Source of the DNA: Selaginella moellendorffii
Taxonomy: Eukaryota > Streptophyta > Lycopodiopsida > Selaginellales > Selaginellaceae
Length of the DNA: 64,000 bases
Direction of reading: 5' to 3'
Assembly (NCBI RefSeq): GCF_000143415.4
Contig: NW_003314305.1
Span: 500,196 to 564,195 of the forward strand
This document shows positions 34,211 through 44,667 of the stretch, piece by piece (position 1 is the first letter of the stretch; every line of letters starts with the position of its first letter). The position numbers and the translations under genes are program-made. The notes beneath the pieces are model-generated. The model was not told where the DNA came from. It worked only from the letters and a program-made list of their open reading frames with translations, and did no database searches.

Positions 34211-35016
34211 ATTGAATCGACTATACTGTATTTACCATCAACTGCTATTGAGGAACTAGGACCGATATCACTTAGGCGCACTGCTGATTCTGAAGGATTG
34301 GACATACGTTTCGACCCTTGCTTGGCACTATCCTTCCTCGACACTAAAGGCTAGAGTTTGTATCTTAATTCAACTGAATAATCTCTACTTACCATTTCTT
34401 CTGCGACCTACATGGACAATGTTAGAAATGGTAAAAGGTTAGGAATGGATGTACTATTATTTACCTGATGGTTTGTCTTGTATGACCTTCCTCCGCTGCT
34501 CTTTGGCCACCTCAGGCTGGCCATCGTCGTCATCATCGTCATCGTCGTTATTGTGATCGTCACCATTGTGAGGACCATCCAAGTCCTCTTCGTCCTCCTC
34601 TTCTTCATCCTCCTCTTCTTTGTCCTCCTCTTCATCCTTCTCCTCTTCCTGCTCATTATCTTTCTCTGGCTCTTCATCCCCCTCCTGCATTTCTTCCATA
34701 GGCTGCTCAGGCTGGATGGCTTGTTCTTCTAGGACCATCTTGGGAAAATCATCTGGCCGAGTCTCCATCTCAAAATACAAGACATCCATAGCCTATTTTA
34801 GTGCTTGACCTAGGACCGTATCCTCACCCGACTGTCTTAACATGGTTTCTGCACGTTCTTGCACCCTTAGAAGAGGACGAGATGAGAAAAACGTGGCCCT
34901 GACTTGAAAAGCATCCCTCATCCATTGTACCTCTCCATTGAGATTGGGGAAGGGGAGTCCGCCATAGGAATCTGAGTCAGAAGGTGGTGACTGGCTCCTT
35001 TCACTCAGCCCTTGAT

Positions 35017-35063
35017 CTGCAATGAATGGCATGAGCACACACGCCATAACCGCGAGGCATTAC
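35017..35063 (-). other. 47-nt intron made largely of a palindrome
   Basis: GTAATG...TTGCAG with GGCATGAGCACACACGCC in the middle. Splicing keeps phase between exons 35064-35207 and 34465-35016. Confidence 0.65.
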
Positions 35064-35207
35064 CTATCATCTTTTCGTTGCCCTTCTTCCTTTTCGAATC
35101 AAATGCCTCTGATCCCGACGACTGTCCAACGTGCTTTCGCTTTTTATGATCACTGTCAGTTTGAGCTTGGCTGGTGCTTGCCTGTTTTGCCTTTGAAGAA
35201 GTGTCTC

Positions 35208-35256
35208 CTGCAAGGAATGGCATGAGACCACACGCCATTGCAAATATAATTTGTAC
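35208..35256 (-). other. 49-nt intron made largely of a palindrome
   Basis: GTACAAA...CCTTGCAG encloses the copy GGCATGAGACCACACGCC. Flanking exons are open and in phase. Confidence 0.65.
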
Positions 35257-35328
35257 CTCCTTTTTTCCTATTGCTTGTCTGTTTGTCCTTCTTCGACGCG
35301 CCACCAGTGCGCTTTTCAGTCCTCGTGT

Positions 35329-35384
35329 CTGAATATTCACAACGATCTATAATCAAAATGGCGTGAGGCCTCACGTGACCTTAC
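35329..35384 (-). other. 56-nt intron containing a palindrome
   Basis: GTAAGGTCACGTGAGG...TATTCAG. The palindrome GGCGTGAGGCCTCACG begins a few bases after the donor site. Confidence 0.65.
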
Positions 35385-36818
35385 CTTGTGCAGGTTGTGA
35401 GCTCGGCCTAACATCAGTAGCTGTTAACGCCGTTTCAGCATCTGGGGGTGGCCACGCTCCTGCATACAGAGCTTGTGAGATAACATTTAAACTTAAAGTG
35501 CGTACTCACCAGGTTCGCAGAGAAGATACTGTTTTTCTTTGGCAACTGTAATTATATGCTCCATTGAAGTCACCTCTTCAATGGAGTTTGTCACCGCAAC
35601 ACACGGGACACCCTTGAGTAGTGCGGCTCGAAAGAATAGTCCGCCGCAGTTGTACTCGACAACGCATTTGCCCTTGGAGTCACCCGCTATTGCGTTGAAG
35701 ACCCAGCTGAGCATTTCCCATGCTGCACCTGGAGCTTTCTTTGGATTCGAAAGCTCCATAGCCGTCTTCAGTTCCTCAGGCACAGGTAAATTGACCTCCC
35801 TCAGATCAATTCGATCGGCCTTGTCGAACGAAGCTGGGAAGTCACTCCAGTCCCACTCTGCTGCAGGACCAATAACAAGGGCGAGTGTGAAGATGCGGAC
35901 ATTCGTCGGTATCTTCTTCTTAGCCATTATCCCATGGATCTCCCGCATCTCCTTGCCTTTCAACCGAGCCTTCACCTCGTTCAAGGCCTTCCAGAACTTG
36001 TGATAAGATTCGGAGTCGTAGATCATATAGTGGACTGAAGATTCCACCTCCGCAAGTCCCACCATTAAGTCAATGATGGAGCTGACTTCGTCTGCATGAG
36101 TGATCTCTTCGTTTGTGAAGTCCATCACACAAAAGATGTTCTTGACCTGCTCATCTCCGCGGGAAACGATGCTCCTCCACCTTTGATCCTCATCCGAATT
36201 CACGTATACTTAGTAAGGTTCTCGATAGGCCTCTGCTGCGGGGTCGAGCTGTTTCTAAAGCCGGCGGTCGACATCCCTCTTAATGAAATTTGGATACTGA
36301 TCCAACTTCTCAGCTTTACTTTTCGTGGCATCCCGCAGCAGATCGATGAACTTGGGGGCCCCCTTCACGTACTCGTCGATGTCTTCATTTGACAAGTCCA
36401 GCTCTTCCATCATCTCTTGCGTGGTGTCGATGCTCACCCTCTCCACGGCCACTTGCTCGAAGATCCAATCCTTCAATAGTGCACGAGCTCTCAAAGTCGT
36501 GCACAAGTCCTCGTATGTCACAATATGGCCGGGAGTCATTTTGGTCTTGTTGAAGACTACCTCACCACGTAGAAGAGCATTAGCCACTGTCAGAAGGTCG
36601 TCGTTGTCTAGAGACCATGAGAAACACAAGGCGTTGAACTTCAAATCATTGGGCTTCCGGCCGTCCTCCACACCCATTGAGTTTAGCAACTCCCCGTCAT
36701 GGTACCTCCTCAGCACATCTACCCATTTGTCAAAAACAATTTTTGTTGCGAGTAGAATGTTATGGATGCTGAGTGTGTCATTGACCCCCAGTGTTTTCGA
36801 GAGAAGACTCGAGAATTC

Positions 36819-36872
36819 CTGCAATGGAAATGGCGTGAGGCCACATGCTATGCCACATGCAATGAGGCTTAC
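36819..36872 (-). other. 54-nt intron containing palindromes
   Basis: GTAAGCC...CATTGCAG. Contains GGCGTGAGGCCACATGC and a second half-copy. The length is a multiple of three, so the unspliced frame also stays open. Confidence 0.65.
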
Positions 36873-38042
36873 CTGCCAGGCGCTAGTTGCTAGTGCACGT
36901 CCTTTTTGTGGCTTCTTCAGTTGAACCCAGAGCTTCCGTGTTCGTGCCAATGTCTCGTGCAGACCCGATTTGTAGCACGTTTCTTGCTTGACATTCTGCG
37001 CGTGGGAGATGTATATGATAGATCAGAGGGGCGAGTTGCCTTTTATCAGGCGGACAACTCTTGTCTTGAAGACTTTCTTCACCTCCTCGCCCACCATAAT
37101 ATCCACAACTATCTGTTGCATCGCCAAGCTAGAATGCTGCCCGGAGACGGCATAGAACCGGATGTTCTGATCGTCCAACACCTTCCTATTGATCAAGTCT
37201 GGAAACCTCGTCTCGCCCTTCATTGTTCGGTAGTAGGGGATCACGTCTGCGATGTCGGGTGTTACTGGACTTGCCAGCATCTTCTGCTTCAGTTTCTCCA
37301 CCCACTCATCAGATACTAGCCTGTGGTTGTATTTGCTTTGGATGTCGATACGGCTCACGTCGATTGTATATACTTTATTGGAATAGTAACAAGTACTATT
37401 ATCTGCGACGATTTTTGCTGCCTCTTCTTGCTCTTTCTGCTCTTTGCGGCTCTTCTTTTTGGTGGGTGTAGTGTTCGAACCCGAGGCAATGGCATCACCA
37501 AGTAGCTTCTTTTTTGGAGCAGCAGAGTCGGACGTCGGCTTGAGCTTGACCACCCTTTTCTGCTTCGGGGTAGTTTCCAGATCAACCCCCTTCCCCTTCG
37601 CTTCGCGAACTGGAGGCACTCTCAACGGCTCAATGTTGGAATATAGTTTTTGAACATTGCCGTAGGTGAGGTCCGTGGATTCCATGTGATCTTCATAGAC
37701 CCGCAACGTCTTTGAAATTGTGGGCCTCCTGGACAACCTCTCCCTAGCTCCCTCTAGGAATTCCTCATAGCCGCTGCCCCCCTCCGGGAAGCCGCTAGGA
37801 TGTGCAAGGTGGATCTTGAAGGCGAACGCTGTCTCTACCACAAGTGCCAGTCCATATTCTTGCATGGAACTGCATGGAGTGTCTGTCACTTGGATGAGGA
37901 TCCCCATGCATTCTTTTCTCCCACCATCTGTGTTGCACAGCATCAAATCCTCGCCTTCCATCCCGAAAGTCCAACTGGTGAGCTCCTCCCCCTTCTCTGC
38001 ATCCACATTGACAGTGGCTGGAAGAAGAACACAATTCCTCGC

Positions 38043-38281
38043 CTGTTCAGAAATGCACAACAATTAGAGCTGACAGATGAAAAGCTAGCAGATGGAAATA
38101 ACGTGAGGCCATACGCCATTCACCACTACATCAGATGTCTTGAGGCTGCATCCTAAGATGGCGTGAGGCTACACGCCATCTGTAACCGGACTGCACTCGA
38201 GAGCCCAATCGGTGCATGCCAATGTTGCTACTGAATGGCATGTGGCCTCATGCCATTTTCTACTTGGCCTAAAAGACTTAC
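38043..38281 (-). other. 239-nt first intron with three palindromes
   Basis: Palindrome copies at about 38100-38121, 38156-38182 and 38233-38262, separated by unrelated sequence. Donor GTAAGTC and acceptor TGAACAG join two in-phase exons. Confidence 0.6.
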
Positions 38282-38422
38282 CATTTGAAGCCGAATGGAG
38301 GCCGTGACAATCGAGGCTGGACTCGCTGGCGAATATGCACTGTGTGTGCAGCGGATCGTAGCAGCAAGGCTACTCTGCCACTTACAGTTGGAGAGTGGCG
38401 CTGAAATCTCCCGGGACGCCAA

Positions 38423-41229
38423 GTGGGCTGCATGTGGGTGGCGGAGTGGGCGGCGGAGTTGGCGGCAAAGTTACAAACTGGGTGTATCTTGAAGTGGACG
38501 CCGATGCACACGAGCGCGATGCGAGCGCGAGTGTGATGCAAGTGCGAGTGGACGCCGATGCACACGAGAAACCTGTAGAGAAGTGAGCGTGATCGCGAGT
38601 GGGAGCGCGATGCCAGCGGGAGCGCGAGTGTGATGCCAGCGGGAGCGCGAGTGTGATGCAAGCGCAAGCGCGAGTGTGCGAGCACGAGTACGAAGCAAAA
38701 TGCAAAACCTAACCTCACACGCGCGAAATGTCACAACGGTTGGTAATCCCGCCACGTCATCATTCCTCGGACTTGGGCGCCACCATTAATTTCTGGATTG
38801 CCGCGCGCATGCAAGCACGCAAAATCCAAAAGAAATCTGCAACGTCATCATTCCTTGGACTGCATGCACGCGAAATCCAAAAGAAAGATCATGATTGGGA
38901 TATCATTTAATACCCTCGCTATATTTATACCATGCATGATTGGATATTCCAAAGCATCTTGTATTTCCAAAAATGGCAGATGTTCAGCTAAATAAAGAAA
39001 TTCTATCTGTTTCTATTTTTCTCTCAAATCAATATTATAGCGTGTGGGCTCATGCAATTTTGAACTAAAGAAACCCAAAAAACGTTGGACCCAAAATATT
39101 TTGAAAAAACCCAAAAAACCCTAAACATTTTAAACCCAAAAATCCAGGCGTCCTATGGCGTTATTCTTTGAATAGCGTGTGAGCGCATGCCATTTTCAGG
39201 GCCAAATGCTGAATGGAGAAAAATTCCCTTTCAGTGCAAATGCTGCAAGAAGCAGATGCCGAGCACAAAAGACTGTAACTACCTCACATGACACAGATAA
39301 ACTTTTCTCTATTTGGCAAAGATAAAATTTATAGCGTGTGGGCTCATGCAATTTTGAACCCAAAAAATGCACCAAAAAATTCTCGGCGTCATCTGGCGTT
39401 ATCTCTTGAATGGCGTGGGGCCGCATGCCATTTTCAGGGGCACATAGGAGTATATTCCTAGGATATTCTGACACGCGCGAGATTTTTTTGAGTTTTCTGG
39501 AGATCCAACCGTTAGATCGCAACTAGATTTTACAGAATGGTATACAATGTCTTTCTTGATGACTCTGCAAAGAAGCATCTCGATCGGACACCACATGAGA
39601 CCACACGAGCCTTACAATGTTTCAGGGGCATTTGCCATAGATCCGACCATTATTTTGCTCCAAGATTTTACAGTTTGGTGTGCATTGACCTTTCCATCGA
39701 CACTGCAAAGGGACATCACAATCAGATGCGGGATCACAAGAAACTAACTTCACTAACTCTGGTTTCACCAAGATCTACGTAAGGAGTTATGAAATGAAAG
39801 GACCCTCTCTATTGAAATGTGTTTATGGTCCTAGGGGCATTGTGACATATCAAAGGATTTTGCATCAAGTTGTGTATTTGCATGTTTATCAAGTTACTGA
39901 ATTGCTAAACCCTAAACCCTAAACCCTAAACCCTAAACATGTGGCAAATGTTGCGTGAAGAAAGATGCCCTTTCTGGGCAAATGCTGTAAGAGGCAGATG
40001 CCGAGATGTATCTCAGGCTAGCGAAGGGGACAAACGAAAGCTAGCTATAAACATGACAGGATGCAAATAGATTACTAGGCTGGTCCTGCGAAAATCAAAA
40101 ACCATAATTGAAAACATTGAAAATACAAAAAGAAAGGTTTATAATATTTTTGAATTTTAAGCAACCAAAGGAATGTAAGTAGGGCATGTGTTTGTAAGTT
40201 TAAAAATGCCTCAACCACTTAAATTCTCAAGTAAATAAAGCTATTTCTATTTTTGGTACAGGTAAACTTTATAGTGTGTGGGCTCATGCAATTTTGAACC
40301 CAAAAATGCACCAAAAAATGCTCGACTAGCATTATTCTTTGAATGGCATGTGGCCTTATATTGCCATAAATGGACGTACACACACAGCATAATTATTCCT
40401 TTACACGGCGAATAATCTTGGCGCGGATCGCTAACATGGCATGGCAAAGTTCGAATCACTGACATGGCACAGCTGGATCGAGGCAAGGACATGATGTGAC
40501 AAAGTTCAACCTCCGACAACAAAGTCTAGAAGCTACTCAGTTTGAAATTTGTCAGAGGAATCATAAGATCTGGTTTGTCAGAGGATTTGATGTGACGTTC
40601 AAGCATGTGTTATTTTTGAATTCTCGAACTCATTCCTAGGTCTATCATTTTTGTGCGCCGTGTTCTTGGTTCCGCTGAGCACAGTGAGCGCTGCTTGTGT
40701 AAGCGGCGTTGTGGGCTGTGGTTTATGCGTCTATGAGCGGTTGCGGCATTGCGAGCGCCATTGCGAGCGGCAGTTTATGTGAGTGGCAGTTTGTGCAAGC
40801 GGCGCTACGAGCAGTTGCGGTGTTGCGAGTGGCACTACGAGTAGTTGCGGTGTTGCGAGCGGCACTGTCTTTGGTGTGGCTACCGCTTCCTCTTGATATT
40901 CGGCACTTGTGCTTCCTGGTATGTTCACCATGGAATGGCTTAGGACCACATTTAGAAATGGCATGAGGCCACATGCCATCTTGGGCCCTTGCAATTTCAT
41001 GGCTAACGTATTGTCATGTATGTTTTTACTTGCCTGCAGCTGTGTGTATATCAAGATGGCATGAGGCCTCATGCCAATTTTGTGAATGCGAAATTTCACG
41101 TGGGTGTCAATAGCATGTTTGAATAATGGCATGTGGCCTCATGCGATTGAGGTTGTTTGGTATGTTATGATTTAGGCCATTCTCCAATCATTTTTTGTAT
41201 GGTCTTAACTTCTTTTCTGCACTTTCAGA
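38423..41229. other. Intergenic region between two divergent genes, rich in repeats
   Basis: The presumed bidirectional promoter region. It holds a degenerate GAGCGCGAGTGTGATGC tandem repeat (about 38500-38700), three copies of a unit with TAGCGTGTGGGCTCATGCAA followed by an A-rich CCCAAAAA stretch (about 39036, 39332, 40274), a telomere-type tract (39905-39938) and a GCGGTGTTGCGAGCGGCAC-type tandem repeat (about 40735-40870). At least nine palindromes of the family fall here. No convincing coding frame is seen. Confidence 0.6.
39905..39938 (+). repeat. Interstitial telomeric repeat (CCCTAAA)n
   Basis: Almost five uninterrupted CCCTAAA units, the plant TTTAGGG telomere sequence read from the other strand. 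It sits in the intergenic region of the palindrome-rich block. Confidence 0.9.
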
Positions 41230-43290
41230 ATGGCTTTCAGGGTTGGGGAAAAGGTTTACATTTTGAATGGTGGGAAGAGAGTTGCAAAAGGGACCCTTGT
41301 GTCTATGGATCGGAACTTTGTTATACACTGTCAAAGGCTTGGGGAAGGCAATGCTGTTGTATCAGTAGAGACTGTCTTCGATGGGAATGTGGTCGCTATT
41401 GAACGAGGAGAGATGGTCGTCGGGGTAAATGTTGTTGTTACCTTGAAAAATCTTCAGAAGAAAGCAGATGTTGGGGACAGCGCAAGTGCGACGCATGTTC
41501 CCTCCGTGGATCTTAAGAACCGTGCTACATGGATTCAGGCGAAGGTGTTTCCAAACAACCCCGAGGGGGAGGTGGTAGCTGAGGGCTTAGCCACAGTTGT
41601 CGATCCAAGAGATGCGGTTGCTAATCAAGAATTGGGCTGGGATGATATTGGAGTTGCGATTTTAGAGGTTGTTAACACAGAAGAAAACAGTCTGACTATT
41701 GGAAGCATTGTGCGGTGGAAATTGAGGCACTTAGTGTTTGAGAATGTGAAAGATTCACAATCAAACACCACTACAACTGATGACAGAACATCTCTTCATG
41801 GGAAAAGAAAGTACACCTTCCTAAAGCGCAGCCAAAGGGATCTGAGCAACAAACCGAAAAGGCAGAAAATGGCGATGGAGGTTCGAATGGTCTCGACAGT
41901 TGCTTGTTGCAAGAGGAGGTGCTGTCAATATGCTGATTGGGATGCTATTGAAAAGGAGAGAGCAAGATACAAGACATTATCCTGGAAGGCAGCTCGCAAT
42001 TTTGTGTATGAGGCATTACGGTCATCTGTTGATGCTTCAGAACATCAAGTGGGGGGCATGGTCTTCCAGAGGGGTTTGGTCTGCATGAAGGCATGGAGAA
42101 TCATTTATGGAGTCCCTCGAACCACATTCTACAGAATCAAAACTGAGTTCGAGGAACAAAGGGTACAACAGGCAGTCCATGGGAACGACGGTATGCACAA
42201 AACCAGGGGTCATGTTGTATATGGAGAGGCAATCTTCAAGAGGTTTGTCGAGACATGTAGCGAGCAGCAACCACATAAAACCCGCCTCTTGGAAGATGGA
42301 ACACGAGACACCCAACGAGTTCTCCCTTCCATGTATACCAAGGGGGCCATATTGGAAGATGTGAATCGGGAACTCCAGAGTAATGGCTACAGGAAGCTGA
42401 GCCAATCTAGATTTAGTAAATTGTGGAGCAACAGGTTCAGGGATGTGAGTATAGGAAAGTACTCCAGCTTTTCAAAGTGTGACGAGTGCACTGCTATCAA
42501 AATGGCTTTGTCGAAGAATTCTTGCAGCGCTCAAGAGCGAGAGACGTTGGTTAGAAGGCGGCTCGACCACAATATCGAGCAGAGAAGCTGCAAGACTGCA
42601 TATTATCATAACAGGATTCTCTCCATGGAGAGACCTGACTCTTACCTCTGCATCATCCACGACAAAATGGACCAGAAAAAGATGTGCTTACCTCGACTCA
42701 ATCCTGCCCCCAAGGCAATCTCTTCATCCATGCAGCTGCCTATGTCTCTGTTTGGCATAATCGCTCATGGGCATGGTGCCCAGAACTATGGGAACTTCTT
42801 TGTACCTCTATGGGGTGGCGGGGGTGCAAACATGATGATTGCGTCCCTAGCAAAACACTTAAGGTCTCTGCAAAGTGCGCAGACTGAGCTGAACGGCCAA
42901 CCCTTGCATAAGGCCCTTGTCGATCGAACCCCATACAGGGTTCAGCTGGAGGAGGAGCAAAGGCTTGCAGTATCGCGTGGGGCCCCATGCCATCCCAGTG
43001 AATATGTTGGCCGTCAGATTGTAGGGTTATCACGTGAGGCCTCATGCCATTCCGACGAGGCTGGTCGCCCGGTGAATGCACAGCCTCATCCAAACGAAGC
43101 AGAATCTCAAGGAAGTTCTTGCGGCTGATGTGGCCTTCCACCCCATCTTCTGCTCCAAACAGACAATGCTGGCAGTGAGAACAAAAACATGTACGTCTTC
43201 GCGTACTTGGCGATGCTTGTTGCCAAAGGCATATTTGAAACGGTTACACTTGGCTTTCTCATGGTTGGGCACACTCATGAAGACGTCGAT
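41230..43290 (+). pseudogene. DUF7869-type protein, possible DDE-like transposase, 3' truncated
   Basis: The ATG at 41230 opens a 632-codon frame. Residues about 1-75 and 95-165 look like two related small domains (VAKGTLVSMDRNF; VAEGLATVVDPRD), as in the N-terminal part of some plant transposon proteins. Then come a KRKY/KRQK basic stretch, KYSSFSKCDECTAIK, and HDKMDQKKMCLPR. After a TGA at 43126 the same frame continues with LPPHLLLQTDNAGSENKN and LGFLMVGHTHEDVDA. MDQ, TDN and HEDVD are the signature of the family I recall as DUF7869; D-D-E/D spacing suggests a DDE nuclease (inference). The stretch about 42963-43125, with two palindromes, may be an intron or a lesion. The gene is cut at about 43290 by fusion to gene X. 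Confidence 0.6.
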
Positions 43291-44395
43291 GCTATTGCTG
43301 GTGACAAGATTGGGACAATCCATGGATCTGGATGCTTTGCGTGCTGCCATGGAAGAGATTATTGACGTATCACTGGACGCTGCAGTGTAAGTCTCGACAA
43401 TTCTATTGAATTCATGTGTTTCCTTTTGTATCCACAAAATTTCTTGTGCAGTTCTTACAAAAAGCCTGGAGCTGGAGGAAAGATCATGGTGCATGGAGTG
43501 TTAACGCTGGACCTTTACAAGATCACAAAACCCAATACTACAACGGCACCTCATGAAGTTTATGAAGTGATAATGCCTTATCAAAGTGGAACACCAAGGT
43601 TAGCTGGAGGCGATGATGATCATCTAGAGAGCTTACTAGTTGACGCTGAAGTAAGTCTTATTCTTTCCACCATCTTTTCTGTCTTGTGTTAAATGTTTTT
43701 GCAGGACGCAGATGACTCAACCGAGCATGGCTTCTGGGTCTTGGTTCGTGACCGACGAGTTCAAGGATTAAGCAATCTGGTTACGGTTTTGAGAGTGGAG
43801 CCTACATTGAAGTTTAGAATGTTTAGCATGCTAACTCTTTAACCAGATACTGCTACATCAAGCTGGAGCTTGTGTTTCCAAGAAGGATGGCAGTGCAAAT
43901 ATGAGAAATGTTGCTCCAATCTTTCTGCAAGCTTGGGGTAACAACTGGATATATGGCGTGTATTTTCTTTTTGGCATTGTCAAAGTGGGGAACAATCGAG
44001 TTATGAAAGTGTGGAGGTGAGTATAACGTTTCTTTTCGCTGATCAAAGTTGCAATTTTTGCAATGAAACGATGAAACAAGTGCCATCCTTGAGCATTTTG
44101 TCGAAGTTCTCATCGCCGCTGCTATGACTTGTTGAAAGGACTCGAGTGCTACGTATCCAGACGGGGAGCACGTCCATGGGATGCTTTACGTGCCTCGAAA
44201 GGAGTTTACTCTGCCAAATGTGAGAGTTCCTGGATCTGGTTCTAGCGATCATACCAAGCTCTTCTTCCAGAGTTTGATCCGAATCGTTGCTGGAGATGGT
44301 GCTCTTGATTGGACCGAGAAGGACGTTCGCGAGATTATTGATAGCACGAAAGATGATCTCAAAGCTGGATTTTTTTCCGAAAATAATTGGTAGAA
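43291..44395 (+). pseudogene. Gene X, right copy (unrecognised)
   Basis: Exon-like pieces C (43291-43386), D (43452-43650) and E (43705 to about 43818) splice in phase (VSYKKPGAGG..., GDDDHLESLLVDAE/DADDSTEHGFWVLVRDRRVQG) and are better preserved than in the left arm, except that C has lost 5 nt near GDKIG. After them come an A-like piece (about 43850-43940) and a B-like piece (44150-44395) with HVHGMLYVPRKEFTLPNVR and LFFQSLIRIVAGDGALDWTE, the 5' part of a second unit. No known domain was recognised; soluble, no membrane segment. The upstream B exon that should precede C is replaced by the DUF7869 gene. Confidence 0.55.
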
Positions 44396-44616
44396 CTTGA
44401 TGGATCTATAGTTTATATTACAACGTGAATAAAAAATAATCTCTCGATATAAATTCCAGAATCATGGAATTCAAAGCATTATAATAAGACAGAAAGGACA
44501 GTGGCATATTCTATAGAATATTTTGGTAATTAAATATAAGTTCAGCGATTAGGATAAGGCCAAAGCATGTCGCGAGGAATCCCAGCCGTCCGTTGTCGAC
44601 GAGCGCGCTTCCTTTG

Positions 44617-44624
44617 TATAAATA
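44617..44624 (+). promoter_or_regulatory. TATA box of the intact bicupin
   Basis: TATAAATA about 50 nt upstream of the ATG at 44668, implying a short leader. In the left copy the same place reads TATATGAATA. Confidence 0.65.
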
Positions 44625-44667
44625 GCTGTTCTCTCGTGTGGAGAGAGCTCTAGGGTTTGTTCTTGCG

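Larger units (their letters stand above)
34236..38422 (-). pseudogene. Multi-exon gene with ParB/sulfiredoxin-like domain and disordered tail
   Basis: Probable exons: 38282-38422 (MASREISAPL start), about 37050-38042, about 36873-36985, 35510-36818, 35385-35459, 35257-35328, 35064-35207, 34465-35016, 34393-34407 and 34236-34343; phases agree from 35510 onward. The second exon carries a K/R-rich linker and then a segment like the ParB/Srx N-terminal fold (SKYNHRLVSDEWVEKL ... FYAVSGQHSSLAMQQIV). The fourth exon ends in a stretch vaguely like a methyltransferase nucleotide-binding loop (VVEYNCGGLFFRAALLKG); this is weak. The tail has NLS-like KKRKH and KRKKG, then a D/E run. In-frame stops (36255 TAG, a TAA about 50 nt on, 34793 TAG) indicate decay. 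Its four shortest internal introns of 47-56 nt each enclose a palindrome. Confidence 0.55.
32352..43053. repeat. Dispersed palindrome family, core TGGCRTGNGGCCNCAYGCCA, about 20 copies
   Basis: Copies or half-copies near 32352, 33722, 33790, 35025, 35214, 35357, 36828, 38100, 38156, 38233, 39036, 39174, 39332, 39410, 40274, 40341, 40958, 41057, 41126, 42976 and 43028. Both arms are symmetric (ATGGC...GCCAT) around a GGCC, GCGC-like or GATC-like centre. Spacing is irregular and there is no direct repeat-spacer pattern. Most copies lie in introns, 5' regions or intergenic DNA; two or three lie in exons. None was noticed outside about 32.3-43.1 kb. Confidence 0.85.

Noticed and set aside
35493-36203. 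A firm DNA methyltransferase call
   Set aside because: Only a loose resemblance to the SAM-binding loop; no DPPY-type or other catalytic motif could be found.
32352-43053. CRISPR-like array
   Set aside because: The repeats are palindromes at irregular distances in a plant nuclear genome, without uniform spacers or cas genes.
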